Of a stretch of DNA of 64,000 nucleotides, positions 61,620 to 64,000 are shown piece after piece. Numbering within the stretch: position 1 is the stretch's first letter; each line of letters begins with the position of its first letter. Both the position numbers and the translations under genes were made by a program. Below the pieces are notes generated by a model that saw nothing but the letters and a program-made list of their open reading frames with translations, ran no database searches and was not told where the DNA came from. The stretch lies in the NCBI RefSeq assembly GCF_047324305.1, contig NZ_CP178740.1, positions 3,286,001 through 3,350,000 of the forward strand, given 5' to 3'. The stretch comes from Acerihabitans sp047324305. Its GTDB lineage: Bacteria > Pseudomonadota > Gammaproteobacteria > Enterobacterales > Enterobacteriaceae.

Positions 61620-63548
61620 ATGAAAGGACAAGAAACCCGCGGATTCCAATCTGAAGTTAAACAATTGCTTCAGCTGATGATCCACTCACTTTATTCCAAT
61701 AAAGAAATTTTTATACGCGAACTGATCTCCAACGCTTCGGATGCGGCGGATAAACTGCGTTTTCGCGCTTTATCCCAGCCGGAGCTCTATGAGGGGGACG
61801 GCGAGCTACGGGTACGCCTGTCAAGCAACAAAGAAGCACGCACCCTGACTCTGAGCGACAACGGCATCGGCATGACGCGCGAAGAGGTTATCGACAATCT
61901 GGGTACGATCGCCAAATCCGGCACCAAGGCTTTCCTTGAGTCCATGGGTTCGGATCAGGTCAAGGACAGCCAGCTGATCGGCCAGTTCGGCGTCGGGTTC
62001 TATTCCGCTTTTATCGTGGCCGATAAAGTCACGGTGCGCACCCGCGCCGCCGGCGCTTCCGCCGATGAAGGGGTTTTCTGGGAATCAGCCGGTGAAGGCG
62101 ATTACACCATTGCCGATATCACCAAACCCGAACGCGGCACCGAAATCACCCTGCATCTGCGCGAAGGCGAAGACGAATTCCTCGATGACTGGCGTTTACG
62201 CAGCATCATCAGCAAATATTCGGATCATATCGCCCTGCCTGTCGAGATCGAAACCCGCGCCCAGGCGGAGGCCGTGGACGATGAAGCCGCTGATGCCGAT
62301 GCCGATGCCGCTAAAGAAGAAAAAGAAGCCACCGTCACCTGGGAAAAGATTAATAAAGCCCAGGCGCTGTGGACGCGCAGCAAGGGCGAAATCAGCGACG
62401 AGGAATACAAAGAATTCTACAAACACCTCTCCCACGACTTCAGCGATCCCCTGATCTGGAGCCATAATCGCGTCGAAGGCAAGCAGGAATATACCAGCCT
62501 GCTGTATATACCGGGCCAGGCGCCGTGGGATATGTGGAACCGCGATCATAAACATGGCCTGAAGCTCTATGTCCAGCGCGTCTTTATCATGGACGACGCC
62601 GAGCAGTTTATGCCTAACTACCTGCGCTTCGTCAAAGGCCTGATCGACTCCAACGATCTGCCGCTGAACGTCTCCCGTGAAATCCTCCAGGATAACCGCG
62701 TTACCCAGAACCTGAAAAGCGCGCTGACCAAGCGCGTGCTGCAGATGCTGGATAAGCTGTCCAAGGACGATGCCGAAAGCTACCAGAAATTCTGGCAGCA
62801 GTTCGGCCTGGTGCTGAAAGAAGGCCCGGGCGAGGATACCGCCAACGCCGAAAGCATCGCCAAGCTGCTGCGCTTTGCGTCCACCCATACCGACAGCTCG
62901 GCGCAAACCGTATCGCTGCAGGATTATCTGGGACGCATGGTGGAAGGCCAGGAAAAGATCTATTACATCACCGCCGACAGTTACGCGGCCGCCAAGAGCA
63001 GCCCTCATCTGGAACTGCTGCGCAAAAAGGGCATCGAAGTCCTGCTGCTTTCCGACCGCATTGACGAATGGATGATGAGCTACCTGACCGAGTTTGAAGG
63101 TAAACCATTCCAGTCGGTAAGCAAAACCGACGCCACGCTCGACAAGCTGGCCGACGAAGAGACCGCCGAGGAACAAAAAGACGCGGAAAAAGCGCTTGAG
63201 CCGTTTGTCACGCGCGTCAAGACTTTCCTGGGCGATCGCGTCAAGGACGTGCGTCTCACGCACCGCCTGACCGATACCCCGGCCATCGTCACCACCGCGG
63301 CCGACGATATGACCACCCAAATGGCGAAGCTGTTTGCCGCCGCCGGCCAGGCCGCGCCCGAGATCAAATACATATTTGAACTCAATCCGGATCATGCGCT
63401 GGTCAAACGCGCCGCCGACATTAACGAAGAGAGCCACTTCAACGAATGGATTGAGCTGCTGTTCGATCAGGCGCTGCTGGCGGAACGCGGCACCCTGGAC
63501 GATCCTAACCAGTTTATCCGCCGCATGAACCAACTGCTGAGCGCATAA
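61620..63548 (+). CDS. htpG: Molecular chaperone HtpG (Hsp90)
   Basis: Cytosolic Hsp90 ATPase. ATG 61620 (MKGQETRGFQSEVKQLLQLM), after GAGGTA, gives 642 aa against 624 in E. coli. The N-terminal GHKL ATPase has NASDAADKLRF, LSDNGIGM and GQFGVGFYSAF; middle domain with LPLNVSREILQ; C-terminal dimerisation domain. The extra length is an acidic, Ala/Asp/Glu-rich insertion in the N-M linker (about 214-240, EADADADA-like), a part that varies in Hsp90s. Promoter is sigma32 type. In E. coli adk follows; here a 107-bp repeat array follows and the window ends. Confidence 0.98.
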   Translation: MKGQETRGFQSEVKQLLQLMIHSLYSNKEIFIRELISNASDAADKLRFRALSQPELYEGDGELRVRLSSNKEARTLTLSDNGIGMTREEVIDNLGTIAKSGTKAFLESMGSDQVKDSQLIGQFGVGFYSAFIVADKVTVRTRAAGASADEGVFWESAGEGDYTIADITKPERGTEITLHLREGEDEFLDDWRLRSIISKYSDHIALPVEIETRAQAEAVDDEAADADADAAKEEKEATVTWEKINKAQALWTRSKGEISDEEYKEFYKHLSHDFSDPLIWSHNRVEGKQEYTSLLYIPGQAPWDMWNRDHKHGLKLYVQRVFIMDDAEQFMPNYLRFVKGLIDSNDLPLNVSREILQDNRVTQNLKSALTKRVLQMLDKLSKDDAESYQKFWQQFGLVLKEGPGEDTANAESIAKLLRFASTHTDSSAQTVSLQDYLGRMVEGQEKIYYITADSYAAAKSSPHLELLRKKGIEVLLLSDRIDEWMMSYLTEFEGKPFQSVSKTDATLDKLADEETAEEQKDAEKALEPFVTRVKTFLGDRVKDVRLTHRLTDTPAIVTTAADDMTTQMAKLFAAAGQAAPEIKYIFELNPDHALVKRAADINEESHFNEWIELLFDQALLAERGTLDDPNQFIRRMNQLLSA

Positions 63549-63576
63549 CGCCGCGCGGGTATATTTACCAGCACAC

Positions 63577-63602
63577 TAAGGGCCAGGTTAACCTGGCCCT
63601 TA
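63577..63602. terminator. 26-base perfect palindrome after htpG
   Basis: TAAGGGCCAGGTT followed by its exact reverse complement, 28 bases past the htpG stop. The 11-bp stem with a 4-base TTAA loop is terminator-like, but only TTATACT follows. Confidence 0.6.
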
Positions 63603-63616
63603 TACTATGGAAAAAC

Positions 63617-64000
63617 ATGCGCCAAACCGAACTCAACGCAGATCTGTTCAAGGGAGGGCGTGCCGATGGGGTCGAATCGGGCGTGTGTTCCCGCCCGACC
63701 GAGCGCGCCATGGCGCGGTATGCCCGCCAACACCGAGCTTACAGCAGACGTGTTCAAGGGAGACCGTGCCAATGGGGTCGAATCGGGCGTGGTGTTCCCG
63801 CCCGACCGAGGCCCCATGGCGCGGTATGCCCGCCAACACCGGGCTTAAAGCAGACGTGTTCAAGGGAGAGCGTGCCAATGGGGTCGCATCGGGCGTGGTG
63901 TTACCGCCCGACCGAGCGCCCCATGGCGCGGTATGCCCGCCAACACCGGGCTTAAAGCAGACGTGTTCAAGGGAGACCGTGCCAATGGGGTCGAATCGGG
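63617..64000 (+). repeat. Tandem array 3 of the 107-bp repeat, cut by window end
   Basis: GTTCAAGGG recurs at 63645, 63752, 63858 and 63965 (107, 106, 107 bases). Same orientation and unit type as array 1, though the first unit is more diverged (CGCAGATCTGTTCAAGGGAG). It begins about 15 bases after the palindrome downstream of htpG and continues past base 64000. The open frames through it are repeat artefacts. Confidence 0.93.

Noticed and set aside
62196..63533. Long minus-strand frame (445 codons) opposite htpG
   Set aside because: Antisense shadow of the conserved htpG gene with no ribosome site or domain.

Overview
The window is a chromosome segment of an enterobacterium (order Enterobacterales). 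From yajO to htpG the genes, strands and operon joins follow the yajO-dxs-cyo-lon-glnK-acr-dnaX-htpG segment of the Escherichia coli chromosome almost gene for gene, and most proteins align end to end with the E. coli ones. The backbone is GC-rich. A Sodalis/Pectobacteriaceae-like relative is a guess from the repeats, insertions and gene losses, not something proven here.

Layout. 1-9.9 kb: end of yajO, a DAACS-family symporter, a tandem 107-bp repeat array, then dxs-ispA-xseB (isoprenoid supply) on the minus strand, divergent thiI, and yajL-panE and yajQ. 9.9-15.6 kb: an AT-rich insertion between yajQ and yajR carrying one 1681-codon RHS/YD-repeat toxin-like gene. 15.6-24.5 kb (minus strand): yajR, the cytochrome bo3 operon cyoABCDE, ampG and yajG. 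24.8-35.8 kb (plus strand): bolA, a second repeat array, tig, clpP, clpX, lon, hupB, ppiD and ybaV, a protein-quality-control block with sigma32-type promoters. 35.9-42.5 kb: a small ribbon-helix-helix gene, queC, a divergent cysteine-detoxification pair (ccdA-like enzyme and DecR/CcdR regulator), and mdlA-mdlB. 42.5-47.2 kb: glnK-amtB behind NtrC and sigma54 sites, tesB, ybaY, atl and the 4.5S RNA gene. 47.6-51 kb: hha-tomB, then a zinc-starvation island: two Zur-like operators flank a coupled operon (46-aa membrane peptide, ABC ATPase, permease) and the zinc-free ribosomal proteins L31B and L36B. 51-56.3 kb: acrB-acrA and divergent acrR around a perfect palindromic operator. 56.3-63.6 kb: rsmS, priC, apt, dnaX, ybaB, recR and htpG. 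A third repeat array runs off the right edge.

The least ordinary items are: (i) the 107-bp tandem repeat family, with nested hairpins, in three arrays each starting right after a gene end; (ii) the Zur-controlled ABC operon with an overlooked 46-codon first gene and no binding-protein gene; (iii) the orphan RHS toxin-like gene with an unrecognised C-terminal domain; (iv) a dnaX frameshift signal of nine A bases lying about 50 codons upstream of the E. coli position, next to a 45-bp minisatellite. No tRNA, complete IS element, CRISPR array or prophage gene was seen.
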